Origin: Knoxdaviesia capensis
Lineage: Eukaryota > Ascomycota > Sordariomycetes > Microascales > Gondwanamycetaceae
NCBI GenBank assembly: GCA_001510575.1
Contig: LNGK01000002.1
Span: 2,840,144 to 2,904,143, forward strand
Direction of reading: 5' to 3'
DNA: 64,000 nt
The notes under the pieces were generated by a model. It was not told the origin of the DNA. It saw only the letters and a list, made by a program, of their open reading frames with translations, and ran no database searches. Positions 36,717 to 48,432 of the stretch are shown piece after piece; the first letter of the stretch is position 1, and every line of letters starts with the position of its first letter. The translations under genes were made by a program, and so were the position numbers.

Positions 36717-39700
36717 ATGGCTGACACTTCCGCTGCCACCGGGGCTTACGACGAGAAGAAGCCCGTCGACCTCCCGCCCGCCCCCAAGGTCGAGGATGAC
36801 GACGACGATGATCTTGAAGATATTGATGCTCTCATCGATGAGCTTGAAAGCCACGATGGCCACGGCCTCGATGATGACGAGGAGGAGGTTCCGGGAGGCG
36901 GCCGTGTCGTCCCTGATGATCAGCTGATGACCTCGACCGTTACTGGGTAAGTTTCCGTGTGCATTTACATTTACCCCTGCGCTTTTCGCCGGCCGTGTAT
37001 CGCCATAGTCCGTGATATCGGTGTCCCAGGGTCTGTGCGGCGTGCTTTTTACTAACTGGCTTTCCTGTCTAGTCTTACGTCTGAGGAGGTTCTCCAGCGC
37101 AGACGCAAATGTAGGTTCCGAGTTTTATTTGTTCTGCGATGTTGGGGCTTCGGGTGCTACACCCAAACCACTGGCGACAGCTACTAACAAGCTTCACTCT
37201 AACTCCAGGGGGTCTCAACCAGATGAAGGAGGAGAAGTAAGTCAATTGCCCCCAAAATCCTTAACGACCGCGTCCATGTCCTTGGGAATACTGGACCGCT
37301 CCGAATTTGTGAGTATCTTGGTTCTAACCAGCTTTGCTCTATTATAGGGAAAAGTACGTTTTTTTTTTTCGCTCCATCTCGCTCCATCGAACTCGTCCAG
37401 TTTTGTCGCTAGCAATGCGGGAACAATCGCCACGCCGATACTTCCGGAACAGCGAAGTCCCGCATTTGCGCAACCAATGAGCGTGTCACTAACCCTAGCC
37501 TTTCTACAGCCTTATCCTCAAGTTCCTCGGATACTTCGTTGGTCCCATTCGTAAGTTGAATCTGCCCCAATCATGTCTACATAGCTGCGATGCTTCAATT
37601 GCTTCCAAATTCCCGTGCCCCTGTTCTCAATCGACTGGGTAATGTGGTAATCGGGCACATTGGGCGAAAATGACGCACAATGATTTGGTTGATGGGACTG
37701 GATTGCTGACTGTTTACCCACAGAGTTTGTCATGGAGGCTGCCGCCGTTCTTGCGTTAGTTACCCTCCATTTTCCCGTTTTGTTTTTCCTCTGCCCAACT
37801 CGATTTGTTTACCCCCACCGACCGGCCACAAGTCTGCAAACACCCAATCTCAACCAAACACCCTTCTCCACACGTGACCCGCTCGTATGGGGCGGCCGAT
37901 CTGTGCCCGAAATTGGGACGAGCATGGGTTCCCCGGTCCGCCGAATTTGCTATATCCCTCATACCCGCGTTCGCACGCAATGCAACGCACACATACACAC
38001 ACACACAGAGGCAAAGAGAATGATCATTGCGCATACGCGACGGGCGCGACTTGGCGTCCCTGCTGTGTTTCCGTGGATGTTTCTGCGCCTGCTGGGTGTT
38101 GGTGTTTCATGCGAGTTCGGCGATAGTTCGCTTCCCTGGCAAATCACAGCAATTTTACCGCCATTCCATTGCGATGGGTCTGGATCGCTTTTTTCGCCGA
38201 TCCCTTTTACCGCCGCCGCCACCACCACCACCATCTGATTGCCAGTTCGCTGTGTTTCTGGGCCGGTCGACGGGACTAAATCTCGCGCATTAAAATGAAT
38301 TTAATACTGACGTTCAATGGTTTTACTTTACAGGGCTGGTCTTCAGGACTGTACGTATCATTCTTTTGGCTCTGCGCATTGGCCGGTGTCACTTGCAGTG
38401 TGCCGCGCCCGGTGCTACCGACAAGCCGTTTGTCGGCCTTGTGTCAAGATATTAACATGACTGTTCTGCTCTCTAGGGGTTGATTTCGGTGTTATTTGCG
38501 GTCTGCTTCTGCTGAACGCCATGGTCGGTTTCGTCCAGGAGTTCCAGGCTGGTTCGATTGTCGAGGAGTTGAAGAAGACTCTGGCTCTTAAGGCCGTTGT
38601 CCTCCGTGATGGGTGAGTGTTTGCTTCTCTTTTCCGCCCGTTTTTCACGCTGGGAGTAACTTTACTGACCTCGTTTGCCTTCTACAGCACTCTTAAGGAG
38701 ATTGAGGCGCCGGAGGTCGTTCCCGGCGATATCCTGCAGGTTGAAGAGGGTACCATTATCCCCGCTGATGGACGCATTGTTACTGAGGGCGCGTTCCTTC
38801 AGGTTGACCAGTCTGCTATCACTGGAGAGTCGCTCGCTGTTGACAAGCATAAGGGAGACAACTGCTACGCTTCGTCCGCTGTCAAGCGTGGTGAGGCCTT
38901 CATGGTCGTTGCCGCCACTGGTGACAACACCTTTGTCGGTCGTGCTGCTGCTCTCGTGAACCAGGCTTCCGGCGGTTCCGGTCACTTCACTGAGGTGCTC
39001 AACGGTATTGGTACGGTTCTGCTGATTCTCGTCGTGCTCACCAACCTTATCGTCTGGGTCGCCTCTTTCTACCGCTCCAACCCCATTGTCCACATCCTCG
39101 AGTTCACCCTGGCTATTACTATCATTGGTGTGCCCGTCGGTCTTCCCGCTGTCGTTACCACCACCATGGCCGTCGGTGCTGCCTACCTCGCCAAGAAGAA
39201 GGCCATCGTCCAGAAGCTGTCTGCCATTGAGTCGCTCGCTGGTGTGGAGATCCTCTGCTCTGACAAGACTGGTACTCTGACCAAGAACAAGCTGTCCCTG
39301 GCTGAGCCCTACACTGTCGAGGGTGTTGAGCCCGATGACCTGATGCTTACTGCCTGCTTGGCTGCTTCGCGCAAGAAGAAGGGTATTGATGCCATTGACA
39401 AGGCTTTCCTCAAGTCGCTCAAGTTCTACCCCCGCGCCAAGTCTGTCCTCTCCAAGTACAAGGTTATCCAGTTCTTCCCCTTCGACCCCGTCTCCAAGAA
39501 GGTTACCGCTATCGTCGAGTCCCCCCAGGGTGAGACCATAACCTGCGTCAAGGGTGCCCCTCTCTTCGTTCTCAAGACCGTCCAGGAGGACCACCCCATC
39601 CCTGACGACATTGACGCCGCCTACAAGAACAAGGTTGCTGAGTTCGCTACCCGTGGTTTCCGTTCGCTGGGTGTTGCCCGCAAGCGTGGTGAGGGTTCGT

Positions 39701-40893
39701 GGGAGATTCTCGGAATCATGCCCTGCTCTGACCCCCCGCGTCACGATACCGCCCGCACCATCAACGAAGCCAAGCGCCTGGGTCTCTCCATCAAGATGCT
39801 TACTGGTGACGCCGTCGGTATTGCCCGTGAGACTTCTCGCCAACTCGGTCTCGGCACCAACGTCTACAACGCTGAGCGCCTTGGTCTTGGCGGTGGTGGT
39901 GACATGTCTGGATCGGATATCTATGATTTCGTCGAGGCTGCCGATGGTTTCGCCGAGGTGTTCCCCCAGCACAAGTACAATGTCGTCGAGATTCTCCAGC
40001 AGCGTGGCTACCTCGTTGCCATGACTGGTGACGGTGTCAACGACGCTCCCTCGCTGAAGAAGGCTGATACCGGTATTGCTGTCGAGGGTGCTTCCGATGC
40101 TGCCCGCTCGGCTGCCGATATTGTGTTCCTTGCCCCCGGTCTCGGTGCCATCATTGATGCGCTTAAGACGTCTCGCCAGATTTTCCACCGCATGTACGCC
40201 TACGTTGTCTACCGTATCGCCCTGTCGATCCATCTTGAGATCTACCTTGGTCTCTGGATTGCCATCCTCAACCGTTCGCTCAACATCAACCTTGTTGTGT
40301 TCATTGCTATCTTCGCCGACATTGCCACTCTGGCCATTGCCTACGACAACGCTCCCTACTCGTCGACCCCCGTCAAGTGGAACCTGCCCAAGCTCTGGGG
40401 TATGTCCGTCCTCCTTGGTCTTGTCCTTGCCATTGGTACCTGGATTACCGTCACTACCATGTACGCCCAGGGTGTCGACGGTGGTATCGTCCAGAACTTC
40501 GGTAACATGGATGCCGTCGTGTTCCTTGAGATCTCCCTCACTGAGAACTGGCTCATCTTCATTACCCGTGCCAACGGTCCTTTCTGGTCCAGCATTCCCT
40601 CGTGGCAGCTGACTGGTGCCATCATCATCGTTGATATCATTGCCACCTGCTTCACCATCTGGGGTTGGTTCGAGCACAGCGACACCAGCATTGTTGCCGT
40701 TGTCCGTATTTGGATCTTCTCGTTCGGTGTTTTCTGCGTTTTGGGCGGTGTCTACTATGTTCTCCAGGACAGCGTGGGCTTCGACAACCTCATGCACGGC
40801 AAGTCGCTCAAGGGAAGCCAGAAGCAGCGGTCTCTCGAGGATTTCGTCGTGTCTCTGCAGCGTGTTTCGACGCAGCACGAGAAGTCCCAGTAA
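36717..40893 (+). CDS. pmaA: Plasma-membrane H+-transporting P-type ATPase (Pma1)
   Basis: Nine exons: 36717-36946, 37073-37110, 37209-37236, 37348-37353, 37510-37550, 37724-37754, 38334-38350, 38477-38612, 38688-40893. All junctions keep phase and give 910 residues, close to Neurospora PMA1. Exon 4 is only 6 nt (its removal would delete two residues of the conserved KEN) and exon 7 only 17 nt. The P3A-ATPase pumps protons out of the cell and sets the plasma-membrane potential. Visible motifs are an acidic N-terminus (DDDDDDLEDIDALIDELE), TGES (221-224, actuator), CSDKTGTLT with phospho-Asp368, KGAP (nucleotide binding), TGDGVNDAPS (hinge) and about ten membrane segments. The C-terminal tail SLEDFVVSLQRVSTQHEKSQ is the autoinhibitory, phospho-regulated region of fungal Pma1. 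Intron 6 is long (579 nt). Residue 90 is Trp in RRRKWGLNQM because of the T|GG junction. Confidence 0.96.
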
Positions 40894-42851
40894 ATTGGGG
40901 CGTCATGTTGCTTGCTTTTTTCTCACATAATTTTTCCTACCCCCCCCAGACTCTTTTTTCTGTCCTGGTTTAATAATAGAGAAAAAATGAACAAGAGCCG
41001 ATTTCCGTCTCGGATTTCATGGAGAGTCGAAGGCCGAGACAGAGTCGAAATATTAAACTTTTTTGTTGTTTTATCTTTTCGCGCCCATATACCACGTTAA
41101 ACATGAACAAAAATCCTTCTTCAAAGAAAAAAAATAAAACCCACGAGTTTTTCCCTCATACCATTTCCTTTTCTCCAATTTGAAACAAAAAAACCTCATC
41201 CTTCAGGCATTCAAACGGGACGTGTGTGCGCTTCTAGACAAAACTGCCAGGACTCACTCTCCTTCACAGTCGCGGTGTCATAACTGTTTAACCATCCAAG
41301 AATCTCACACACACACCCTCCCCGTCTTATCGAAAGAAAAATCAACCCTTTGACAGACCCAGGCTGTTTCTATCCCTTATTATATACATGGATTTGGAGT
41401 CTTGTTCTTTTCTCCCTTTTTTTCTTTTTCTGGTGGTGCCCGTCCGTCTCCTTCTTCCCTGGTTATGCGCGCGATTGTTGAACCGACTTCTCCTCACACC
41501 TTCATTTTTCTCTCACTTCTTAAGCCCGGCGAAGAGAATTGCTGTCTGTTTCTTGTGTGTTTGTACTGTTGATAATAATGAATTCTTTTTGGTAATTGAT
41601 GGGAGGGGCATGAAGCTATTTTTTTGGGGCGAATGTATTTTCATAGGCGATGGAGAACCCTTATACCTTTTCAGGCTTTTTTTCTTTTTCTTTTTTATAT
41701 TAAACTTCCTTCTTTCACTTTATTATTTTTCTTTCCTTATCTTTCCTCCTTTTTTCTCTTTTTCTTTTTTGAATTTATAAAGTTGAAAACCTAATATGTG
41801 CTTTTCTCACTACCTGGCTCTCTGCGTGCGTGCGTGTCTGCTTCTTTCCTGTGCATGTGTGTCTGCGTCTCTTCAGGCCGTGTTTCTCGTCATTGGAATC
41901 TGGTGAACGTGTGCAAGATCTCTCGTTGGCACTGTATGTGAGGTTTTTTTCGTTCTGTCACTTCGAGGATGTACTGTACCATATACTGGATAGATACACC
42001 CTAGCCTTGTGTGGCCTTGGTGCGAGGGCAACGAGGCTATTGCGGTTCTTGGCCTTTGATGTACCCTGCGTTGTAGGCCCGTTCTAAGGCTCACATCCCC
42101 TCGCTTAGAGCCTCGTCTAATATCGCATTAGGATGTGTAGTAATTATGTATACAGCGCTACAGCAGTACCTAGAGCTTCTTAGGGGGTGTGATTTTCAAT
42201 CTATCACGGGATGAAATGAGCGATCTGGTCTTCCTGGTTCCTAAGATGGTATACGAGGCGGACTTTAGCCTTGTTCTGGTTTGGTGTGGCTTGCGGGGTT
42301 CGCATTGTCTACCAGCTTTCTTCAAGACTGGATTCCTGACCAGGGTCATTTTATGTATCTGGGATACGGTACATAAATGCCAGGTGCGGTTATTGCATTA
42401 GGTTCCATGCTCGTTGTGATTTTGGCCTTGCTGTTAGGGTTGCATTTGACAGATAACCCTACAAAATATCTGATTCAAGTAAAAGTGGGGGGGCAGGATG
42501 TTTCTGATTTTTTCATGTTGTCGTTTGAGCAAGGAGAGGAAGGAGCGATCTGAAAATAGAGAGACCAATTTCCTGATTTGTAGTGGAAAATAAACTTTTT
42601 GGGCCTCTTATTTTTCCCAGTTGATTCTCCCGTATTTCTGCCGGATTGTTTTGATATTAGGGTGTTTTTTCCCGTTATACCTGTTTCTTTCTTCAAGCCG
42701 GGCAATATTTCTCTTTTCCTCCGTACACATACACATCCGTACATAGTCTTGTTCTGTCTTTGTGTGGAAGCAACTTACTTTGATAACAGGTATCTTTACA
42801 GGCAAACAAGGAAATTTGACTTGGAACGAAGCATTGATTACTACAGCCGGG
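40894..42851. other. Intergenic region downstream of pmaA
   Basis: No gene is supported. The first part (40894 to about 41800) is the likely pmaA 3' UTR and termination zone, with T-rich runs and several AATAAA-like stretches (about 41120-41150). The right part holds one TACTGTAC palindrome (41971-41979) and the promoter of the DCAF4-like gene. Open frames here are short and rich in Phe/Leu from T runs. Confidence 0.6.
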
Positions 42852-44933
42852 ATGTCACGTCCGGACATTCCCGGGTTCTACTATGGTAAGTCCTGCCCGG
42901 CCGGCCCAAGCATGTGAGCCCCGGTGGTGAGCTCCGGGGGAGCGGGCTTGGGCTCCGAGGAGAAAAAAAAGGGGACACCGAGCTGACTGACACCTTCCTC
43001 TGCACAGACCCGGAGCGGAACCGCTACTTCCGCATGGAGCGAAGCGGCACGGCGCCGGTAGCAGCGGTGTGGTCGGAGTCCAATGTGCGCCAGCGGAACG
43101 ACTCTGCGGCGCAGGCGCAGGCGGCGCAAGCGCACGCACGCGCGCTCGAGCGCACGGTGCGGCCGGCGCCCGGGTTTGTGGTGGACGGCGCCAGCGGGTC
43201 GGTGGCGGCGCGCATGGCGCGCGAGAGCGGTGGGCGGGCGGGCGGGGTCGCGCTGGCGGACGCGCGCGTTGCGGCGTGGGCCGAGACCATTTGCGAGTCG
43301 CGCGGCCAGGCGCGGGCGTTCCCCGGCAGTGATGGCATGGGGGCGCGCATCAACTCGCTGTGCTATGTTGGGTGGGATCAGGGGATTGATCGTGCCATCG
43401 TGTACGCCGGTAAGTTCTCTTTGGTCTTGGGTGTGGCTTGTGGCGGGTTGGTGACAAGATGACTGACCTTTCGTGTGCGCGTTTGCTTTGGTTGGACATC
43501 AAGAGGCCGATATAGGATTCGAGACTCGGGTGCGCGCTGTGCATGTCGGACTGGACTCGCAGAATCGGTACGTGATATACATACACATACTACTGGCCGC
43601 CATTTAACTCACCCACCCAGCTAACCATTCCTGCGTATACATAGGCTGCTGCCGTCATTTTCCAGCTCGCACCCTCCGTCCCACCTGCCGGATGACTTTG
43701 ATGCATGCGCCATAGCCGGAAACCCGCGCACGGGACAGGTCTTGCTTGCGTCGCGGCGGCGCGACTTCGCCGGCAGGGTGAATATTTTCCAGCCGCCGGT
43801 GATGGAAACTACCACGTGGCGCGACAACGATGAGCCGGAGGAGGCCGAGAATGAGTATACCCCGGCCAATAAGCCGCCGAGACCGCAGTACTTGCTGTCT
43901 CCTGTATGTGAGTCGACTCTTGCGCATGCATTTTCTGGGAACTCGTCCGCCCCTTTTGTTCTTTTTTCTTTTTTCTTTTTTCTTTTTCTTTTCATTTTTA
44001 TGGCTAACCCCTTTCCCCTTGTCCGCACCATCAGTTAGCCGATGGGCCCGAACACCTAACCCGCGTAAGAACGGTTGGAAGGTCAACACGGTCCTTGCAC
44101 TCCCCGAGTCGCCCTCATCGAGCTTCGCCATCGCAACCGGCAGCGGCATCTTGGAGGTGGACAACCTGATGAACATGTCGTGGCTGACGCCCAACATCGA
44201 CGGGATCGTGGAGGTCACCATGCGGGCGATCCAGATGCAAGGTGAGGGGTCCACCTCCCGAGCTCCTCAGTACCCCCGCCGCCGTCGGCCCGCCAACCGG
44301 AGCCCGCCTAGTCCGTCTGGAGGGATAGCCTTCCACGACCGAGAACTGCGGTCCCCCCCGTCGCTCTTCATCGGCGAGGTGACCGCACTCGCCGCCGTGC
44401 CCGAGTCGCCGGCGCTGCTGATCGCGTCCTCGCGCCCTTACAACGTGCTCACGATCATCGACCGCCGCGTGCCCGCGCACTCGTGGCAGATGCACACGCT
44501 GCCGCGCGCCGCCAGCACCATCAACCTGCACGCGCCGTCGCTGCACTCCGTGGTGGCCGCCGGCACCTCCAACACACTCGCCCGCTACGACCTGCGCTGG
44601 GCGCCCGGCCCGCACGCCGCCGACGAGTCCATCCCGCCCGTCGTCACCTTCCCCGAGTACCGCAACGCCGCGCACCTGAAGCTGGGCTTCGCGGCCACCC
44701 CCGACGGCTCCGCGGTCGTCGCCGCCCACGACGACGGCCGCGTGGCTGTCTACTCCGTGCGCTCGGGCCGCCGCCTGCGGTGTCCCGGCATCGACGAGAT
44801 TGCGCATGATCTGCCTGTGCGCACGCTCGCCGTGCCCGTGCTCCCGCGGAACGAGTCCCCCACTATCCTGGTCCCCTGGGGCCCGGATCTCATGGTCATG
44901 GGCGTCGGCCTGGATGCCGACGAGGATGGCTGA
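42852..44933 (+). CDS. WD-repeat protein resembling DDB1- and CUL4-associated factor 4 (DCAF4)
   Basis: Five exons, 42852-42885, 43008-43409, 43504-43567, 43645-43907 and 44035-44933, are phase-consistent and give 553 residues. The N-terminus (SRPDIPGFYYDPERNRYFRM) matches the short PGFYYD...NRYF motif at the start of DCAF4/WDR21 proteins. The C-terminal half has weak WD-like blades, including VAAGTSNTLARYDLRW and GSAVVAAHDDGRVAVYSVRSG. DCAF proteins are substrate receptors of the nuclear CUL4-DDB1 ubiquitin ligase; no substrate can be inferred. Exon 2 and exon 5 are distinctly richer in GC and CpG than neighbouring genes, and exon 2 encodes an Ala/Arg-rich low-complexity stretch (AQAQAAQAHARA). 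A DDB1-binding WDxR box is not obvious, although YDLRW at a blade end is a candidate. The gene is convergent with the bZIP gene. Confidence 0.72.
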
Positions 44934-46073
44934 ACTGTCTGCCGGTGCGGAGAGTGTTTGCAGGGGATGATTACGCCAATGATGGTGCCATGACTTCTTC
45001 TTTTTTTTTTCTAATGAATACATTGTGTGATTGGCGTTACTTAGAGCGGGAGGGTTTGTCTTGTCTTGTTGTTCCTGTCTTGTATAATAAGCGAGCATGA
45101 AATGATCAATTCTACGTAGAACTGGACATAGGCTCTTTGACTTCATCGCCGTGATCTCGTTTTGGAGTCTCTCCACCGTTCCCAAGATCTCTCCATCTTC
45201 CACATATGCACCGCGACCCCGCGTTATATTACCCCTGAAACTGTTCGCAGCTAGGAAGACTTGAGATATCAAGTGCAGTAGTATATTCAAAACGAGAAGG
45301 AACACCGACCTCCATCGTTCTTGCTGTGCTGTCCACAGTCATGGCGCAGAAAGTGAAGAAACGGGGGGGGTTTTTTTTTTTAAAAAAAAAACTATGTCGA
45401 CCTTGATGTGTGCGCCAAGTTGGCCAGGCGCGTCTAAGTAAAATAGAAAAGAACTCGCACCAATCCAACTCACCCCCAAACCCCCAAGAGAAAACCAACC
45501 CCTAACCCAGATAGCCCGAGGAGGAAAGAAAAAAAAAGAAAGAAGTACTTCCCGGAGTATCGTCGGTACTGCGAAGTTGAAGAAAGGAGCTCTTTCCCTT
45601 CCGGCCCATCGCTCCTTCCCAATCTGATCTCGCCCCGGCACCTGTGTACACTTCATATGGCATGATTGTGTACACCTCCCTCAGGACAGTACCAATGGCC
45701 GGTCTAGTGGTCAGTTGGGTAGAGAAGGAGCTTTCGTACTGCACATGTGTACGTCATGTGAACCGTCTCTGTTCGACTCTCTGCGATGGCTGGTGTTGGC
45801 TGTCCGCCTCCTTTTTTTCCTCCCACACTTTTCAGTATGGCAGGAAAAAAAAGGGGGTACTCGAATACCTTGCAACACTCCGGTATAACCACATCCGAGA
45901 AAACCCAGAAACCCCAACCAAGAACAGAAAAAACCCCCCAAAAAACCTAACCATGCTGCTGAATGTTTTCACCTCCAACAAGCCCACCCAAAGACAAGAT
46001 ATTGTACAGAGTTTTGCTCCACTGCTCCCCTAAAGCGAGTACGGCTATTTGCATATCGTACATGTGATGGCGC
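44934..46073. other. Intergenic region between convergent genes
   Basis: About 1.1 kb shared by the 3' ends of the DCAF4-like gene and the bZIP gene. It holds a G8-T11-A10 block at 45363-45391, whose T and A parts form a perfect inverted repeat, and several homopolymers. No coding or RNA gene is seen. Confidence 0.6.
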
Positions 46074-48432
46074 TCATGGCTTTCGAATGTTGATTGTCCA
46101 AGTATACTGCGGAAACGCCTTCTCGAACTCCGTCCCCAAGGTCCAGTTGTTGAGATTGCTGATGTGGCGAGCAAACACCGGATTGAACATGAACTCGTTG
46201 GTCACCGGGTTGATTAGGAGCGCATCGGAGATGGGGTATGGCCACGACAGCCGAATGGAGCTGACGTACGGCAGGAAGAACTCCGACGGGTCGGGCAGCC
46301 GCGCGTACTCGTAGATGAGCTTCTCCCGCAACAGAGGGAACGGGACAAAGTCTACCCAACACGGGTGAGGCACGGTGAACTGGCAGGGCAACGGCGCAAT
46401 CCACTGGGGTAGCTTTTCCCACGTTTCCCGACACGGGTTGATGATGTATCGCAATAATACACACATGACCTGGAAGATGGCGATTCGCTCGGCGATTCCA
46501 AACAAGGTTGGGAAACTGAAGATGACACGGAAGATCATTTGCGCAAACGGGTGTTTGGAAGACGGATGAAGCGGATTCAACAGTGCCCCCACAGATGGCC
46601 CGGCCTGCATTTCGGCGTCCACAGCGGCACTGGCTGCAGGATCATACTGGAAAGCCTGGAGCCGCCTGGGCTTTACAAATGCCAGCAGAATATCGTCGAT
46701 CGGACAGGTGGAGACGGTGTATTGCAGCTCGCCCAATATATGGTATGGCCTAATCCACGGCTGCGGGTTGGGGAGGTAGTTCCGTTCATCCATGCGCTCA
46801 CGAACATGTCTTGCCTCGGAGTGAATCACAACGGAGTCCTTTTGTTGAGGATTGATGAGGGGGGTTTCGCCAGCCTTGAAGTCGGACGCAGGGTTCCTCG
46901 GACCCTCAAAGTTGGTATCCATGAGGAGGCCAAGATGGCTCTGGTCCTTGAATGTGGCGTTGGCAAGGGTTGGGAACACGTCCATGGGTTGTGGTGCCGA
47001 CCGGGGAGCGGATGACGATAATGACGTCTCCGCTTGCTGAAATTGGCGTGAAGAGGAGGAGGAGGAGGAGGAACCGACCACGTAAGCTGGGTCATAGATC
47101 CGCAGGGTGGACGGATCATCGTCGGACATGACTACTAGGTTAGGCGGAAGGGCGAGAGCGGGAATACCAGGGGGAAGGTTGCTGAGGCGGGACTGACTGG
47201 TGCCATTGACGAGCTTTTTCACACCGGACGGATCCTGTTGGGGGCCTCGGCGGACAGCTCGCGGGTTAAAGTGGCCTTCGGGAGGTATGATGTGGTCATA
47301 GTTGAGGACAAGCCGGGCATCGGCATCGACGGGGTCGAATAAGAAGGGTTCTTTCGATCGAGTAATGTCGAAGGCCTGGGGAACGGTGGGTGCCGGGGAC
47401 GGATGTGACACAACAGGGGAATGTTGCGAGGTCCGGAACGAACCCCCAGAAGTTGACCGAGCGGTAGCCGGACCAGCCTCGGTGGGGGGAGTTGGCAAGG
47501 GTTCGGCCGTTGAACTAGCAGCAGCGGCAGCGGTGGAATGGGAAGTGGGGACCGGATCTGACGACTGAAGGTTTAGAGAGGAGAGCTTGTATTTGAGAGC
47601 AGCCACTTCGGCCAGGGCAGCGTCTCGCTCTGCTCTTGCCTGTTGGAGGTGGCGGCGAGAATCTTGTGATTCCAGACTGTCAATGCGTTCTTGAAGTGCC
47701 GTAATGTGGGCGCGAGACCGTTCGCGGATGGCTCGCTGGGCTTGGCGGTCTAGAGTAGGTTACAGCCAGAAACAAGACGGAGGGAGATGGAGCGAGCATT
47801 TGTCAGTATTCAAGCGGGATTCTTTTTATATGAGAACATTCCAAGTGTTGCTTGAGGCGGAAGGGCAGGACTGAAGGAAGGGAAAATATAACAAGTTTCG
47901 GCGAACCCTCTCCATACAGAGCGAGAAATCCGCATTGAAGGTGCCAATATAAAAAGAGAACAACAAAAAAAACCCCCCGAGTGTAAGAGATAGAGTGAGA
48001 GAACTCTAGGAATAACTGCCCGGCCCGCCCCCTTCCCCCCTTCCCCCCCNNNNNNNNNNNNNNNNNNNNNNNNNNNNNNNNNAAACCCCCCCCCCCCAAA
48101 AAAAAAAAGACTTGATATACTAAACAATAAAGGCCTGTGGCTATAAGTGATGGAAAAAAATAGAGGTTCTTACCGCTTGCTCGTTTTCGTTCCAGCTGTT
48201 CAGGGGTCAAGTTGGCCACGGATCGCGTAGACTGACTGAGTTTCCGCTTATTAGTACGCCCCGAAGGTGTCAAAGGCTCGTCGGCATCTTCCATAACGAT
48301 GTCGGTGTGAAGGAGAGGCGGTGGTACGGGCCGATGGCCATGGTCCAGGCTGTGGCGTGGAGGGAGATCGGGAGGGGAGATATCCCGATCCGAAGCTGCC
48401 GAAGAGTCAGCCTCGGAGAAGAACCTCGACAT
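46074..48432 (-). CDS. bZIP transcription factor with C-terminal DUF3425 domain
   Basis: Two minus-strand exons, 48432-48174 and 47749-46074, join in phase (S86-D87) to give 644 residues. The intron is 424 nt and contains an assembly gap, but donor and acceptor are both outside it. Residues about 75-101 form a basic region (NLTPEQLERKRAS then DRQAQRAIRERSRAH). It is followed by a coiled-coil leucine-zipper-like helix (ALQERIDSLE to about residue 140). Residues about 476-610 match DUF3425, with the typical WEKLPQWIAPLPCQ, VPHPCWVDFVPFPLLREKL series. This bZIP-DUF3425 architecture is common in filamentous ascomycetes and acts as a nuclear DNA-binding regulator; targets are unknown. The middle is low complexity, with a Ser run (SSSSSSSS) and an Ala-rich segment. 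Short upstream ORFs lie in the putative leader. Confidence 0.85.
48050..48082. other. Assembly gap (33 N) in the bZIP gene intron
   Basis: Thirty-three N flanked by a C run on the left and an A3-C-run-A-run on the right. Because it is intronic it does not disturb the coding sequence; the real length is unknown. Confidence 0.99.

Noticed and set aside
38662..40878. 738-codon open frame antisense to pmaA; similar long antisense frames over citA (6156-7235), the stomatin gene (58204-59295), the DCAF4-like gene (44115-45305) and nop58 (60669-61646)
   Set aside because: They mirror highly biased coding exons that avoid the codons giving antisense stops. Their products are low-complexity Gly/Leu/Val/Asp-rich and match no family.
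44242..44270. Possible small intron (GTGAGG...CTCAG) in the last exon of the DCAF4-like gene
   Set aside because: About 29 nt is too short for a fungal spliceosomal intron, and the frame is open through it.
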